A stretch of DNA of 64,000 bases from Nocardia alba NBRC 108234 (GCF_001612665.1 NZ_BDAX01000002.1:682001-746000), one strand, 5' to 3'. Shown: positions 24,467 through 33,270, numbered from the stretch's first letter. The notes: generated from the sequence alone by a model not told the origin. Numbers and translations: made by a program.

Positions 24467-24485
24467 CTTTCCATATATCGGAAGT
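24467..24485. promoter_or_regulatory. IclR operator 2: CTTTCC-N7-GGAAGT dyad
   Basis: Second copy of the TTTCC-N7-GGAA motif, on the regulator side. The centres of the two dyads are about 76 bp apart, close to seven helical turns, so dimers could sit on the same DNA face and interact. This copy ends 31 nt before the regulator's own -10 hexamer, mirroring the layout of operator 1. Confidence 0.6.
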
Positions 24486-24515
24486 TCTGACCGGCTACTG
24501 ATCGAACGCCTGTGT

Positions 24516-24521
24516 TACCGT
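24516..24521 (+). promoter_or_regulatory. Candidate -10 for a leaderless IclR transcript
   Basis: TACCGT lies 7 nt upstream of the GTG at 24529. No Shine-Dalgarno is present. The spacing supports GTG 24529 as both transcription and translation start. Confidence 0.42.
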
Positions 24522-24528
24522 CGGTGCT

Positions 24529-25275
24529 GTGGAGACCTCCGGCGTGCAGACCGTGACCAGGGCCCTGTCGGTACTCGACTGCTTCCGCGGCGGCGAGGAG
24601 CGCGGGGTCTCGGAAGTCGCTCGCGCCCAAGGGTTGGCCGTCAGCACCACCCATCGACTCCTCGCCGCACTCGTGCAGGCCGGGTTCCTGGAGAAGGACG
24701 CCGAGTCCAGCCGCTACCGCATGGGCGGCGCCCTCGCCGAATACGGCCAGATCGCCTACCGCCAGCATCGGATCTACCTCGCCGAGCCCTACCTGGAACA
24801 GTTGGCCGCCACGACCGGCGCGACCTGCTCGGTGGCCACCCGCCACGGCATTCACGCCGTGCTGCTCGGTACCAGCCGGTGGCGCGAAAGCGACGGCCAC
24901 GAACTGCAAGGCGTCCGACTTCCCCTGCACGCCAGCGCACTCGGCAAGGCGCTGCTCGCCTGGACCGATGCCGGGGACGACGAATTGCGTTCGCTGCCCT
25001 ACGAAGAGGGCACGGAGCGATCGGTCTCGGGACCGGAGGAGCTTCGCGCCGAACTGATCGCGACCCGCGACCGTGGCTACGCGTTCAACGACCGCGAGCT
25101 CGATCCAGGGTTTCGCACCATCGGCCTGCCGATCCTCGACCCACAGGGCGGCTGCCGTTTCGCGCTCGGCCTGCGCGGACCTGTCACCTTGATGATCGAC
25201 GAACGGGTGCCGTTCTTCGTCGAACTGGCCAGGGTCACCGCGGCCGAGATCGCCGCGCGGTTCGCGCAGGACTGA
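24529..25275 (+). CDS. IclR-family transcriptional regulator
   Basis: A 248-residue regulator starting with GTG. Residues 1-70 form the winged helix, with GVSEVARAQGLAVSTTHRLLAALVQAGFLEK as recognition region. Residues 80-245 form the IclR effector (GAF-like) domain, including LHASALGKALLAW and the C-terminal YAFNDRELDPGFRTIGLPIL. It is divergent from the ssuA-like gene, and two matched dyads lie between them. It probably controls the organosulfur operon and itself, responding to a substrate or to sulfur status. Confidence 0.9.
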   Translation: METSGVQTVTRALSVLDCFRGGEERGVSEVARAQGLAVSTTHRLLAALVQAGFLEKDAESSRYRMGGALAEYGQIAYRQHRIYLAEPYLEQLAATTGATCSVATRHGIHAVLLGTSRWRESDGHELQGVRLPLHASALGKALLAWTDAGDDELRSLPYEEGTERSVSGPEELRAELIATRDRGYAFNDRELDPGFRTIGLPILDPQGGCRFALGLRGPVTLMIDERVPFFVELARVTAAEIAARFAQD

Positions 25276-25382
25276 GCCGCGCCGAACCGATCGCGCCACA
25301 TGCTGGGAAAAGGGCGCGCGGGAACAGTCGTGCGGCCGATACCTTCGATCGCGTACTGAGTCGGAGCAACGAAAGGACCTCG

Positions 25383-26795
25383 GTGGCTACCGATACCGCG
25401 AGCCCGGCAGTGGGCCTGCGCTCCGAACGGGGCGCGATCCTCGCCTCGCTGATGCTGTCCACCGGGCTGGTCGCGCTCGACTCCACCATCATCGCGACTG
25501 CGGTCCTCACCATCACCGACACCCTCGGCGGGTTCGCGATGTTCCCGTGGTTGTTCTCCATCTACCTTCTCGCGCAAGCTGTTACGGTGCCGATCTACGG
25601 CAAGCTCGCCGACACGGTCGGGCGCAAGCCGGTGATCCTGTTCGGCATCGCGGCGTTCGCGGCGGGATCGCTTCTGTGCGGCCTGGCCACGAGCATGGTG
25701 GCACTCATCGCTTTTAGGGCGATCCAGGGCATCGGGGCGGGCGCCATCCAGCCGATGACGATGGTGATCGCCGGTGATCTGTACACCCTGGCCGAACGCG
25801 CCAAGGTCCAGGGCTATCTGGCCGGAGTGTGGGCGAGTTCGGCCGTGCTCGGTCCACTGCTCGGCGGCCTGTTCGCCGACCATCTGAGCTGGCGGTGGAT
25901 CTTTCTGATCAATCTGCCGCTGTGCGCGGTCGCGGCCGCGATGTTGGTGCGCAACTTCACCGAATCGGCGGTGCGCCGCACCCAGCGCATCGACTATCTC
26001 GGCGCGGTCCTGCTCACCGTCGGCGCAGGTGCGTTGATCCTCGCTCTGCTCGAAGGTGGTCAGGCCTGGCAGTGGACCTCGCCGATCTCGGTCACGCTGT
26101 TCGCCGGCAGCGTGGCGGTGCTGGCACTGTTCACGATCGTCGAAATGCGGACGCCGAATCCGATTCTGCCGTTGTGGATCTTCACTCGACGCGTGGTGGT
26201 CGCGAGTAGCACGGTCTCGCTGGTCGTCGGCGCCGTCGTGCTCGGATTGACCTCCTACGTACCGACTTTCGCTCAGGGTGTGCTCGGGACCACCGCCCTG
26301 GTCGCCGGGCTCGCCGTCGGTGGGCTCACACTGGGCTGGCCGCTCGCCGCGACCCTGTCCGGACGGCTGTACCTGCGCTGGGGCTTCCGGACCAGCGGCG
26401 TCATCGGCAGCACGATCGCCGTGCTCGGCTGCGCGACCACGCTGCTCGTCGGCCCGCAGACGAGCCCGTGGCAGATCGCGGCCTCCTGCTTCTTGATCGG
26501 CGCGGGCATGGGCCTGGTCGCCTCGCCTACTCTCATCGCCGCCCAGGCCAGCGCCGAATGGCACGAACGCGGCGTCGTCACCTCTGCCAACATGTTCGCT
26601 CGCTCCCTGGGCAGCGCGGTGGGTGTCGCGGTGTTCGGTGCCATCGTCAACGCGGGCATCCACGACCCCGACCACCCGGCACCCGGCGAACTCGCCCATG
26701 GCATCCACCTGGTCTTCATCGCGGTGCTCGCCATGGCTGTCGTCATGCTCGTCGCCGCCGCGACGATGCCGGGCGGTATCCGCCGACCTGAGTAG
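25383..26795 (+). CDS. MFS drug transporter, DHA2 family
   Basis: A 470-residue integral membrane pump with 12-14 hydrophobic segments. Motif A is GKLADTVGRKPVILFG and the first-helix motif is LVALDSTIIATAVLTI, both typical of EmrB/QacA proton-driven exporters. The GTG start is preceded by AAAGGA. It follows the IclR gene by 107 nt on the same strand but has its own spacing, so co-transcription is uncertain. Substrates cannot be predicted. Confidence 0.9.
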   Translation: MATDTASPAVGLRSERGAILASLMLSTGLVALDSTIIATAVLTITDTLGGFAMFPWLFSIYLLAQAVTVPIYGKLADTVGRKPVILFGIAAFAAGSLLCGLATSMVALIAFRAIQGIGAGAIQPMTMVIAGDLYTLAERAKVQGYLAGVWASSAVLGPLLGGLFADHLSWRWIFLINLPLCAVAAAMLVRNFTESAVRRTQRIDYLGAVLLTVGAGALILALLEGGQAWQWTSPISVTLFAGSVAVLALFTIVEMRTPNPILPLWIFTRRVVVASSTVSLVVGAVVLGLTSYVPTFAQGVLGTTALVAGLAVGGLTLGWPLAATLSGRLYLRWGFRTSGVIGSTIAVLGCATTLLVGPQTSPWQIAASCFLIGAGMGLVASPTLIAAQASAEWHERGVVTSANMFARSLGSAVGVAVFGAIVNAGIHDPDHPAPGELAHGIHLVFIAVLAMAVVMLVAAATMPGGIRRPE

Positions 26796-26796
26796 C

Positions 26797-27435
26797 TCAG
26801 CCGAGGGCGTCGAGCTGGTGAGTGGCCGTGTCGGAGGTGTCCTTGCGGACGAACTCGTGGCGATTCGACCTGAGCACGACGAGGTGGCCGTCGAGATCGG
26901 CATCGGCCCCGGGTTCGATCCCGAGATCCTCCCGGATCGCTCGACGCAGGACGCGGACACCGAAGCCCAGCGAGTCGTCCACGAAACCGTAGAGCGCCGC
27001 CACCGCCACGGCGTCGTTGGCGTCGATATCGATCGCGGCTCGATAGCCCACGTCGAGGCTGCGATTCACCTCGGACGCGAAGTCGAGCGCCCGGTCAGAC
27101 ACCACCATCTGCGCACGGGAATAGCTGTCGCGCAAGGCCTCTCGGGCCGCCTCGAGCTTCGCGAGGTCAGGAGTGTGCCCGCCGCACTTGTCGTCGAGAT
27201 GGTGCCGGATCGCCGTACGACAGGAATGCGCCGTGGTGTTCAGGCTCGCGTAGACCGTCCGCTTCTCATCGGTGGCCTCTTTGCGGGTGAGCTCCCGCAA
27301 TTCCTCCGCTCGATTGTCACGTTGCGCCTTCGTGTCGATTCGCTTGCTGCGAATCGCGAACACCTGGGTCACGATGCCGCCCCCGAGCGTGCCGACAACC
27401 GTGATCGAGGCAACCGCCACATTGGTCCAATCCAT
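26797..27435 (-). CDS. Hypothetical membrane-anchored helical protein
   Basis: A 212-residue protein I do not recognise. It begins MDWTNVAVASITVVGTLGGGIVTQ, a single N-terminal membrane helix, followed by a charged coiled-coil-like stretch (SKRIDTKAQRDNRAEELRELTRKEATDEK) and a helical soluble domain with two cysteines in the middle (SCRTAI and DKCGG). AGAGAG lies about 10 nt before the chosen ATG 27435; an ATG three codons earlier is also possible. The layout resembles small phage or mobile-element accessory proteins, but no other such genes are adjacent. It ends 1 nt from the convergent MFS gene. Confidence 0.6.
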   Translation of the reverse strand: MDWTNVAVASITVVGTLGGGIVTQVFAIRSKRIDTKAQRDNRAEELRELTRKEATDEKRTVYASLNTTAHSCRTAIRHHLDDKCGGHTPDLAKLEAAREALRDSYSRAQMVVSDRALDFASEVNRSLDVGYRAAIDIDANDAVAVAALYGFVDDSLGFGVRVLRRAIREDLGIEPGADADLDGHLVVLRSNRHEFVRKDTSDTATHQLDALG

Positions 27436-27507
27436 GGTGTCCATTCTCTCTGCACCGCAATAAAATTCACTACCGGCGCGGTTATTCCGCAGACCGACGA
27501 CCGTCGA

Positions 27508-27513
27508 TAGCTT
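27508..27513 (+). promoter_or_regulatory. Candidate -10 for a leaderless methyltransferase transcript
   Basis: TAGCTT is separated by 7 nt from ATG 27521, with no Shine-Dalgarno between them. It fits the TANNNT-N6-8-start pattern seen repeatedly in this window. Confidence 0.42.
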
Positions 27514-27520
27514 CGTAGTC

Positions 27521-28351
27521 ATGGTGGGAATCGGGAATTCTGAGGATCGGACCGAGGACGAGGTCGCGCGGCGCAAGCGCAGGGCAGGCTCGTTCGGAAC
27601 GCAGGCGGCCGTCTACGCCGAACATCGGCCGGACTATCCGGCGGCGGGGATTCGGTGGGCGCTGGAGACGCTCGGCGACAGGGAGGGGCTCGTCGTTCTG
27701 GATCTCGGGGCGGGGACCGGGAAGCTCACCGAGGGTTTGCTCGCCGCGAAGGTCGAGGTGATCGCGGTGGAACCCGACCCGGGGATGCGGGCGGAACTCG
27801 TCCGCCTGTTTCCCGATGTGCGAGCGCTTCCCGGTGCGGCGGAGGAAATTCCGCTGCCCGATGGGTCCGTGGACGCCGTCTTCGCCGGGCAAGCCTTCCA
27901 CTGGTTCGATCGAGCACGAGCCTTCCCCGAGATCGCGCGGGTGCTGCGCGCCGACGGGGTGTTCGCCGCATTCTGGAACGACAACGACCACACCGTCGAG
28001 TGGGTCGCGGGGCTGGGCAAAGTCTCTCGCTCGTCCGCGTCGTTTCCCGTGTCCTCACCCGATGACACGCTGCCCGCGCATCCGTTGTTCGCGCCGTTCG
28101 AGTCCGCCGAGTTCGCCCACAGCCAACGACGGACCGCCGAATCACTCACCGCGTCCATCGGCACCAATTCACACACGGTGGTGATCTCCGCGCGCGAACG
28201 AGCCCAGGTGCTCGCCCGGATCCTCGACTACCTGCGGACAACGCCGGAGACCGCCGATGGTGAATTCGATCTACCACTGCGCACCGAGGTGATCCGCGCG
28301 GTCCGGCTCGCGAATACACCCCCGGTGAGCGAGGATCACGCGCACGGGTGA
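27521..28351 (+). CDS. Class I SAM-dependent methyltransferase
   Basis: A 276-residue cytoplasmic methyltransferase of the UbiE/type 11 group. Motif I, which binds S-adenosylmethionine, is VVLDLGAGTGKLTEGLL near residues 54-70. The acidic loop is VEPDPGM, motif II is LPDGSVDAVFAGQAFHWFD, and motif III is VLRADGVFAAFWND. The HWF form is common in enzymes annotated as trans-aconitate or generic SAM methyltransferases. The substrate is unknown. The stop codon lies inside the left arm of a 16-bp hairpin. Confidence 0.87.
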   Translation: MVGIGNSEDRTEDEVARRKRRAGSFGTQAAVYAEHRPDYPAAGIRWALETLGDREGLVVLDLGAGTGKLTEGLLAAKVEVIAVEPDPGMRAELVRLFPDVRALPGAAEEIPLPDGSVDAVFAGQAFHWFDRARAFPEIARVLRADGVFAAFWNDNDHTVEWVAGLGKVSRSSASFPVSSPDDTLPAHPLFAPFESAEFAHSQRRTAESLTASIGTNSHTVVISARERAQVLARILDYLRTTPETADGEFDLPLRTEVIRAVRLANTPPVSEDHAHG

Positions 28352-28386
28352 ATCCCGCTCCGGACCGCGAGATTCACCCGTGCGCG
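28339..28386. terminator. 16-bp perfect hairpin between convergent genes
   Basis: Arms 28339-28354 and 28371-28386 are exact reverse complements around a 16-nt loop. The methyltransferase stop (28349-28351) is inside the left arm. The right arm ends 5 nt before the stop of the convergent gene at 28392. It can terminate transcription from both sides. Confidence 0.72.
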
Positions 28387-28391
28387 CCACC

Positions 28392-29420
28392 TCATCCGGG
28401 TTCGGCGACCGCCCGTGGAGCCGAATGTTGCTCCTCTCTACGCACCACATCGACGACCTCGTCGGCGGCGAATTCGACCACTCGACGAACGCGGGAATTG
28501 GCCACCGGCGCCAGATCGACGACGATGGACGCGCTCGCCGCGGATCGGGTGATCGCGGTGATGCGATCTTGGAGAAAGCCGCCGTCGGGCACGGGGACAC
28601 GAATGACGTCGCCGACGGTCAGCGCTTCGGCGCGGATCCGGCCGCCGGTGCCGGTGGCGTCGTAGGTGCCGCAGCGGGTGTGGCCGACTGTCGCGCCCAG
28701 ACCGCGTTCGGCGATGGTCCACCATACGGTCGCATCCGTTTCGTCCGGGCCGATTCTGTTGTGCCAGGACAGGATTCGGTCGCGCTCGGCTTCGGCTTCG
28801 GCGCGGGTCACGTGCAGCGACAGCTGGCGGCGGACCGGGGCGTTGCGCGGGCGGGTGGTGCCCGCGGCACCGTCGACGACGAGGATCCAGCGGGCGCCGA
28901 CGGCTTCGTCACGCCGGGCGGTGACGCGTTTGGCCAGGGCGAGGCCCGGGGTGGCGCCGAGTCGGTCGGCGGCTTCCTCGATGCTCTCGACCAATCCCAG
29001 CGCGCGCAGCAACTCGGCGACCGACAGTTCCGAGGTGGCCAGTTCCTGGGCCAGTGCGGGCATGGGCGTGCGGCGGCGCCAGCCGATGCGGGCGCAGTGC
29101 TCGTGGCGGGTGAACCACAGGCCGCTGCGGGAGCGGCGGTGATGTTCGACGACCACCGCCCACCAGTCCCATTCCGGTTCGGCGACGAGGCGTGTGCGGA
29201 TCCAGCGTTCTCGTTCGGCGGTCGGTACCCGATCCTCGGGCGGCACGAAATTGCGCAGTGCGGTGCGCACCGCACTTTCGGTGCGCCCGACCGTGATCGC
29301 CGTGCGAGCCAGATCGGCGCCCGCGCGCAGATCGTCGGCCAGTATCCGGTATTCCGATTCCCGCCAGGTGGTCCCGTGCTGGCGTGGCGGCCGTAGATCG
29401 CCGCGGTTCTCGTCACTCAT
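28392..29420 (-). CDS. Hypothetical protein, possibly DNA-associated
   Basis: A 342-residue protein I do not recognise. The N-terminal 60 residues (WRESEYRILADDLRAGADLARTAITVGRTESAVRTALRNF) read like a Myb/SANT-type or sigma-like helix-turn-helix found in actinobacterial hypothetical proteins. A second helical segment (LAQELATSELSVAELLRALGLVESIEEAADRLG) resembles another HTH. The middle has WILVVDGAAGTT and a domain with one cysteine, and the end is beta-rich (LTVGDVIRVPVPDGGFLQDRITAI). No signal peptide or membrane span. The gene is single and divergent from the LLM gene. Confidence 0.6.
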   Translation of the reverse strand: MSDENRGDLRPPRQHGTTWRESEYRILADDLRAGADLARTAITVGRTESAVRTALRNFVPPEDRVPTAERERWIRTRLVAEPEWDWWAVVVEHHRRSRSGLWFTRHEHCARIGWRRRTPMPALAQELATSELSVAELLRALGLVESIEEAADRLGATPGLALAKRVTARRDEAVGARWILVVDGAAGTTRPRNAPVRRQLSLHVTRAEAEAERDRILSWHNRIGPDETDATVWWTIAERGLGATVGHTRCGTYDATGTGGRIRAEALTVGDVIRVPVPDGGFLQDRITAITRSAASASIVVDLAPVANSRVRRVVEFAADEVVDVVRREEQHSAPRAVAEPG

Positions 29421-29632
29421 CTCGTGTGCCCCCGTTCTCGCACCGCCCGGCCACCGTCGTGTCCGGGCTGGTTGTGTGACACTGGCAACGATACCGACGG
29501 GGTATGACAGAAAAGGAGTCTCTGCCAGCGGCTTTTCAGCAAACGGGGCGATCGTCTCCGAGGGTGGGTGGAAATATCGGCGGCCCGGCGCGGGTTGGCC
29601 CTTCCAGGGGCACTACACACTCGAGGAGGCTC

Positions 29633-30625
29633 ATGAGCGCCGTCACGCTGTCGGTTCTGGATCTGGCACCGGTGCAATCCGACGCGACGGCGGGCGCGGC
29701 GTTGCACGCGACGACCCGATTCGCGCAGCACGCCGAGGAGCAGGGCTTTCGCCGATTCTGGGTCGCCGAGCACCACAACATGCCCGGCATCGCGAGTGCG
29801 GCGCCCGCGGTGGTGCTGGCGCATCTGGCCGCGTCGACCGCACGGATCACGGTCGGTTCCGGCGGGGTGATGTTGCCCAATCATCCGCCGCTGGTGGTCG
29901 CCGAACAATTCGGTACCCTCGAGTCACTGCACCCCGGACGGATCGATCTCGGGATCGGCCGGGCGCCCGGCACCGATCCGGTGACAGCGCGCGCACTGCG
30001 CCGCAGTGCCGACGGGCTCGGTGGTGACGAGTTTCCCCAGGAACTCACCGCGCTGATCAATTTCTTTCGTGGCGCCGATCCGAACGGGATCGTGGCGAGC
30101 CCCGGTCACGGCGCGGAACCGCAGGTGTGGCTGCTCGGCTCGAGTGGCTACAGCGCGCAGGTCGCCGCGGTGCTGGGTCTGCCGTTCGCGTTCGCCCATC
30201 ACATCGCGCCGGACAACACCGTCGCCGCCCTCACGCTCTACCGCGACAATTTCCGGCCGTCACAGACCCTGAGCGAGCCGTACACGATCGTGGCGGCGTC
30301 GGCGATCTGCGCCGACACCGACGCCGAGGCCGACCGCCTCGCCGCACCCCGCGATCTCGCCTTCGCCAACCTGCGCTCCGGTCGCCCGCAGGCGCTGGCC
30401 ACCCCGGAGCAGGCCGCGGGCTTCCCCGGGACCGATGCCGAACGCCACTTCGCCGCCCAGCGCCGGGCCGCGCAATTGCAGGGCTCGCCGGAGACGGTCC
30501 GCGCCCAGGCGGCCCAACTGCTCGATGCCACCGCTCCCGACGAGCTCATGCTCAACACCCTCGTCTACGACCTCGACGCCCGCATCCGCTCGCTCGACCT
30601 GACCAAGAAGGCGATCGAGGGCTGA
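29633..30625 (+). CDS. LLM class flavin-dependent oxidoreductase (luciferase-like)
   Basis: A 330-residue protein of the luciferase-like monooxygenase group often annotated as alkanal monooxygenase-like or YhbW-like. Diagnostic blocks are LSVLDLAPVQ at the N-terminus, RFWVAEHHNMPGIASAAP, VGSGGVMLPNHPPLVVAEQFGTL and RIDLGIGRAPGTDP. The start at 29633 has a GAGGAGG site and fits the family N-terminus; the open frame upstream is discarded. It probably uses FMN or F420, but the substrate is unknown. It is convergent with the nitroreductase gene, 14 nt apart. Confidence 0.88.
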   Translation: MSAVTLSVLDLAPVQSDATAGAALHATTRFAQHAEEQGFRRFWVAEHHNMPGIASAAPAVVLAHLAASTARITVGSGGVMLPNHPPLVVAEQFGTLESLHPGRIDLGIGRAPGTDPVTARALRRSADGLGGDEFPQELTALINFFRGADPNGIVASPGHGAEPQVWLLGSSGYSAQVAAVLGLPFAFAHHIAPDNTVAALTLYRDNFRPSQTLSEPYTIVAASAICADTDAEADRLAAPRDLAFANLRSGRPQALATPEQAAGFPGTDAERHFAAQRRAAQLQGSPETVRAQAAQLLDATAPDELMLNTLVYDLDARIRSLDLTKKAIEG

Positions 30626-30639
30626 GCGGACCGCTGGGG

Positions 30640-31467
30640 TCAGTGCAGCCGGAATCCCCTGGCGGCCAAGGACTCCCGCAGCCGGTGGCGGCCGTTGAGA
30701 GAGGCCGCCGAAGCCAGGCGGGCCAGCGTGCGCTCGGTCCACGAGAACGGCAGGCCCTGATCGGTGTAGATCTCGCCGATCCGCTGTTCGTACTCGGCGA
30801 TCGGCTCGCGCTGAACGGGCAGGTCGTAGGTCTCGTGATGCAGCACCGCCGCCTGGGGTAGCCGCGGCTTGACCCTGGTGCCTTCCGCCGGGTCGGGGTG
30901 GCCGACGACCAGGCCGAAGACCGCGAAGACGTGCTCGGGCAGATTCAGTTCGGCCGCGACCGCTTCCGGGTCGTTGCGCAGGGCACCGATGTAGACGGTG
31001 CCGAGGCCGAGTGATTCGGCGGCGACCACCGCGTTCTGCGCGGCGAGCGCGGCGTCGACGAAACCGACATAGCTGGATTCGAGGTAGTCGGCGCCCTCGA
31101 GCGGTGCGCCGTGATCGTCGGCGAGCTGGCGCAACCGGGCGAAGTCGGCCGTCCAGACCAGCAGCACGGGCGCCTGCTCGATATGCGCCTGGCCGCCCGC
31201 GATCGCGGCGAGCCTGGCCCGGCGCGCGGGATCACGAACCTCGATGACGCTCCACACCTGCAGATTCGACGAGGTCGCTGCCGACTGCGCGGCCGAGACC
31301 AGCAACCGGATCGTGGCCGGCGACACGGGATCAGGGAGATAGCGCCGGACCGATTTATGCGCGTGCAGAACCTCGAGCACCGGATTCCACTCGCCCGGGA
31401 TCTCGGTGGCCGGGTCCGCGTAGCGTTGCTGTACGGGGTGGGCGGGGCTCGGTGCGGTCTGCGTCAT
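30640..31467 (-). CDS. NADPH-dependent nitroreductase, NfsA-like
   Basis: A 275-residue FMN enzyme of the oxygen-insensitive nitroreductase family. The N-terminal HAHKSVRRYLPDPVSPATIRLL is the FMN phosphate-binding region, AAQSAATSSNLQVWSVI the next helix, and GTVYIGALRNDPEAVAAELNLPEHVFAVFGLVVGHP is the NfsA-type signature. It reduces nitroaromatics or quinones with NADPH; the physiological substrate may be flavin or a stress quinone. The start ATG 31467 gives the family N-terminus; there is no strong ribosome-binding site. Confidence 0.88.
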   Translation of the reverse strand: MTQTAPSPAHPVQQRYADPATEIPGEWNPVLEVLHAHKSVRRYLPDPVSPATIRLLVSAAQSAATSSNLQVWSVIEVRDPARRARLAAIAGGQAHIEQAPVLLVWTADFARLRQLADDHGAPLEGADYLESSYVGFVDAALAAQNAVVAAESLGLGTVYIGALRNDPEAVAAELNLPEHVFAVFGLVVGHPDPAEGTRVKPRLPQAAVLHHETYDLPVQREPIAEYEQRIGEIYTDQGLPFSWTERTLARLASAASLNGRHRLRESLAARGFRLH

Positions 31468-31603
31468 AGGGATATCGTCGACCAACGCGCCGCGTCCGTC
31501 GTCGGTAACCCTCACCGTGAACCGAAACGGTGGGCCGCGCTCACCAGGTCGATACAGTGGGATGTGGGGAGCCCTCCGACGGGTGGGACGAAAAGGGTGC
31601 GCC

Positions 31604-32242
31604 ATGGGCAAGGTGTTCGATCGGATCGACGACAAGTTGCGGGCATTCATCACCGAACAGCCGATGTTCTTCGTCGGCACCGCGCCGTCCGTCGGCGGCC
31701 ACGTGAACGTCTCTCCCAAGGGTTATCGCGACACCTTCGCGGTGCTCGACGACCACACCGTCGCCTACCTCGATCTGTTCGGCAGCGGCTCGGAGACGAT
31801 CGCCCACCTGCGCGACAACGGCAGGATCACGGTGATGTTCTGCTCGTTCACCCGCACCACCCGCATTCTGCGACTCTTCGGCGCGGGCCGGGTGGTGCGC
31901 CCCGATTCCCACGAATTCGACACGCTACGTGGGCATTTCGGTACCGGCCACACCGGCATCCGATCGGTGGTGACGATCTCGGTCGACCGGATCGCCGACT
32001 CGTGCGGCTGGTCGGTGCCCAAACTCGACCTCGTCGAGGAGCGCTCCGTCCTCGACGAGGCCCATACCCGCCGCACCGACGCCGATTTCGCCCGTCGCAT
32101 CGCCGGCGACAACGCCACCAGCATCGACGGTCTGCCCGCGCTGGAGCCGGACCATCCGGTGCCCTCCACGGTGTGGCGCGCCGGTCAGGACGCCGGGACC
32201 GAGGTCACCGCGATCGCCGGTTCGGACAGACTGCCGAGGTAG
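31604..32242 (+). CDS. Pyridoxamine 5'-phosphate oxidase-like flavin protein
   Basis: A 212-residue protein with the split-barrel FMN-binding fold. MFFVGTAPSVGGHVNVSPKGYRDTFAVLDDHTVAYLDLFGSG is the characteristic first half, with the NVSPKG substrate loop. The start at 31604 has AAAAGGG about 7 nt upstream, and a TACAGT hexamer at 31553-31558 may be the -10. Members of this subgroup are not PdxH; they are general flavin or F420 reductases of unknown substrate. The last 58 bases overlap the end of the convergent SMP-30-like gene. Confidence 0.83.
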   Translation: MGKVFDRIDDKLRAFITEQPMFFVGTAPSVGGHVNVSPKGYRDTFAVLDDHTVAYLDLFGSGSETIAHLRDNGRITVMFCSFTRTTRILRLFGAGRVVRPDSHEFDTLRGHFGTGHTGIRSVVTISVDRIADSCGWSVPKLDLVEERSVLDEAHTRRTDADFARRIAGDNATSIDGLPALEPDHPVPSTVWRAGQDAGTEVTAIAGSDRLPR

Positions 32243-33177
32243 AGGGTGCCGTTGTGTTCGGCGACCGCGGTGACCAACGCGTAATCGGCGCCGTCGCGCT
32301 GCAGATCGTGCACGAGGGTGCCGTCGATGTCGAACGCGAGCGCCCACACCGAGCGCACGGGCGCGGGCGTCAGGCGATCGGGTAGCGCGTCGACGAGTCG
32401 TCGCAGGATGCCAGGGAGCGGAAAGAGCCTGTCCAGCAACGGGTTGCGCGGGGAGACGATGCCGACCCAGACCAGCCCGTCACTGCCGATCAGCATGTTG
32501 TCGGGGGAACCGGGCAGGTTCTCGACGACGTAGTCGGTGGTGCCCGCGCGCGGACCGGTCAGCCAGTAGCGCGTGATCCGGTAGGCGCCGGTCTCGGCGA
32601 CGAGCAGACAGGAGCGGTCGGGGGCGAGCACCACACCGTTGGCGAATTGGAGACCGTCGACGAGCACCTCCAGATGCCCGTCCGGATCGCGACGAACCAA
32701 CTGTCCGCTGCCGGAATGTTCCAGGATGTCGGTCATCCACTGCTCGAACGGCCACCGCCGCGACGAGATCGAGAAGTAGATCGTGCCGTCGTCGTCACGG
32801 ATCACGTTGCTGGGGAACGCGATCGGCGCACCGTCGAGCTCGGCGACGACGACCTCCAGGTCCGCTCCGGCTTCGGCCAGCCGGAGGATGCCGCGACCCG
32901 CGACGCAGATCAGCAGCGCGCCGTCTGGCTCGGCGTGCATGCCCAGTGGCCTGCCACCGGCGTCGGCGATCCGCTCGACCGCACCGGTCGCCGGATCGAC
33001 GCGCCAGATCGCGCCGTCCTCGGTCCCGGTCGCGATCCGGCCGTCGGGCAGCACCACGACATCCTCCGGGCCGTGACCGGGCAGCGGCAACAGCCGGGTC
33101 GGGGGCATCGGCGGATCGCTCCGGGTCCGGCGCGCACGAGCGGTGAGGCGCGGCGGAGTCCAGCGGTGCGGGCTCAT
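32185..33177 (-). CDS. SMP-30/strictosidine-synthase-like six-bladed beta-propeller protein
   Basis: A 330-residue protein with repeated beta-propeller strands. Marks are GPEDVVVLPDGRIATGTEDGAIWRVD, the middle PSNVIRDDDGTIYFSISSRRWP, GLQFANGVVLAPDRSCLLVAETGAYRITRYWL and LPGSPDNMLIGSDGLVWVGI. These match the gluconolactonase/strictosidine synthase clan and the APMAP-like branch; such enzymes hydrolyse lactones or esters with Ca or Zn. The ATG 33177 has AGGG 8 nt upstream; an ATG two codons earlier is possible. Its end overlaps the PNPOx gene by 58 bases. Confidence 0.83.
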   Translation of the reverse strand: MSPHRWTPPRLTARARRTRSDPPMPPTRLLPLPGHGPEDVVVLPDGRIATGTEDGAIWRVDPATGAVERIADAGGRPLGMHAEPDGALLICVAGRGILRLAEAGADLEVVVAELDGAPIAFPSNVIRDDDGTIYFSISSRRWPFEQWMTDILEHSGSGQLVRRDPDGHLEVLVDGLQFANGVVLAPDRSCLLVAETGAYRITRYWLTGPRAGTTDYVVENLPGSPDNMLIGSDGLVWVGIVSPRNPLLDRLFPLPGILRRLVDALPDRLTPAPVRSVWALAFDIDGTLVHDLQRDGADYALVTAVAEHNGTLYLGSLSEPAIAVTSVPAS

Positions 33178-33253
33178 GTGCATGCCCTATTGCTACCACG
33201 ACAGGGATCGTCGCGGGGTCGGTGCGCGATCGCGCGATTCGGTGTCGAACAGC

Positions 33254-33270
33254 GACTCACACAATGAGTC
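33254..33270. promoter_or_regulatory. GACTCA-N5-TGAGTC dyad between divergent genes
   Basis: A perfect 6-bp inverted repeat with a 5-bp spacer in the 225-nt space between the divergent SMP-30-like and M50 genes. It may be a regulator site for the SMP-30-like gene, whose start is 77 nt away. The binding protein is unknown. Confidence 0.3.

Noticed and set aside
25077..26960. 627-codon minus strand frame over the MFS gene
   Set aside because: Antisense of a membrane protein; extremely rich in Asp, Arg, Gln and His without family motifs.
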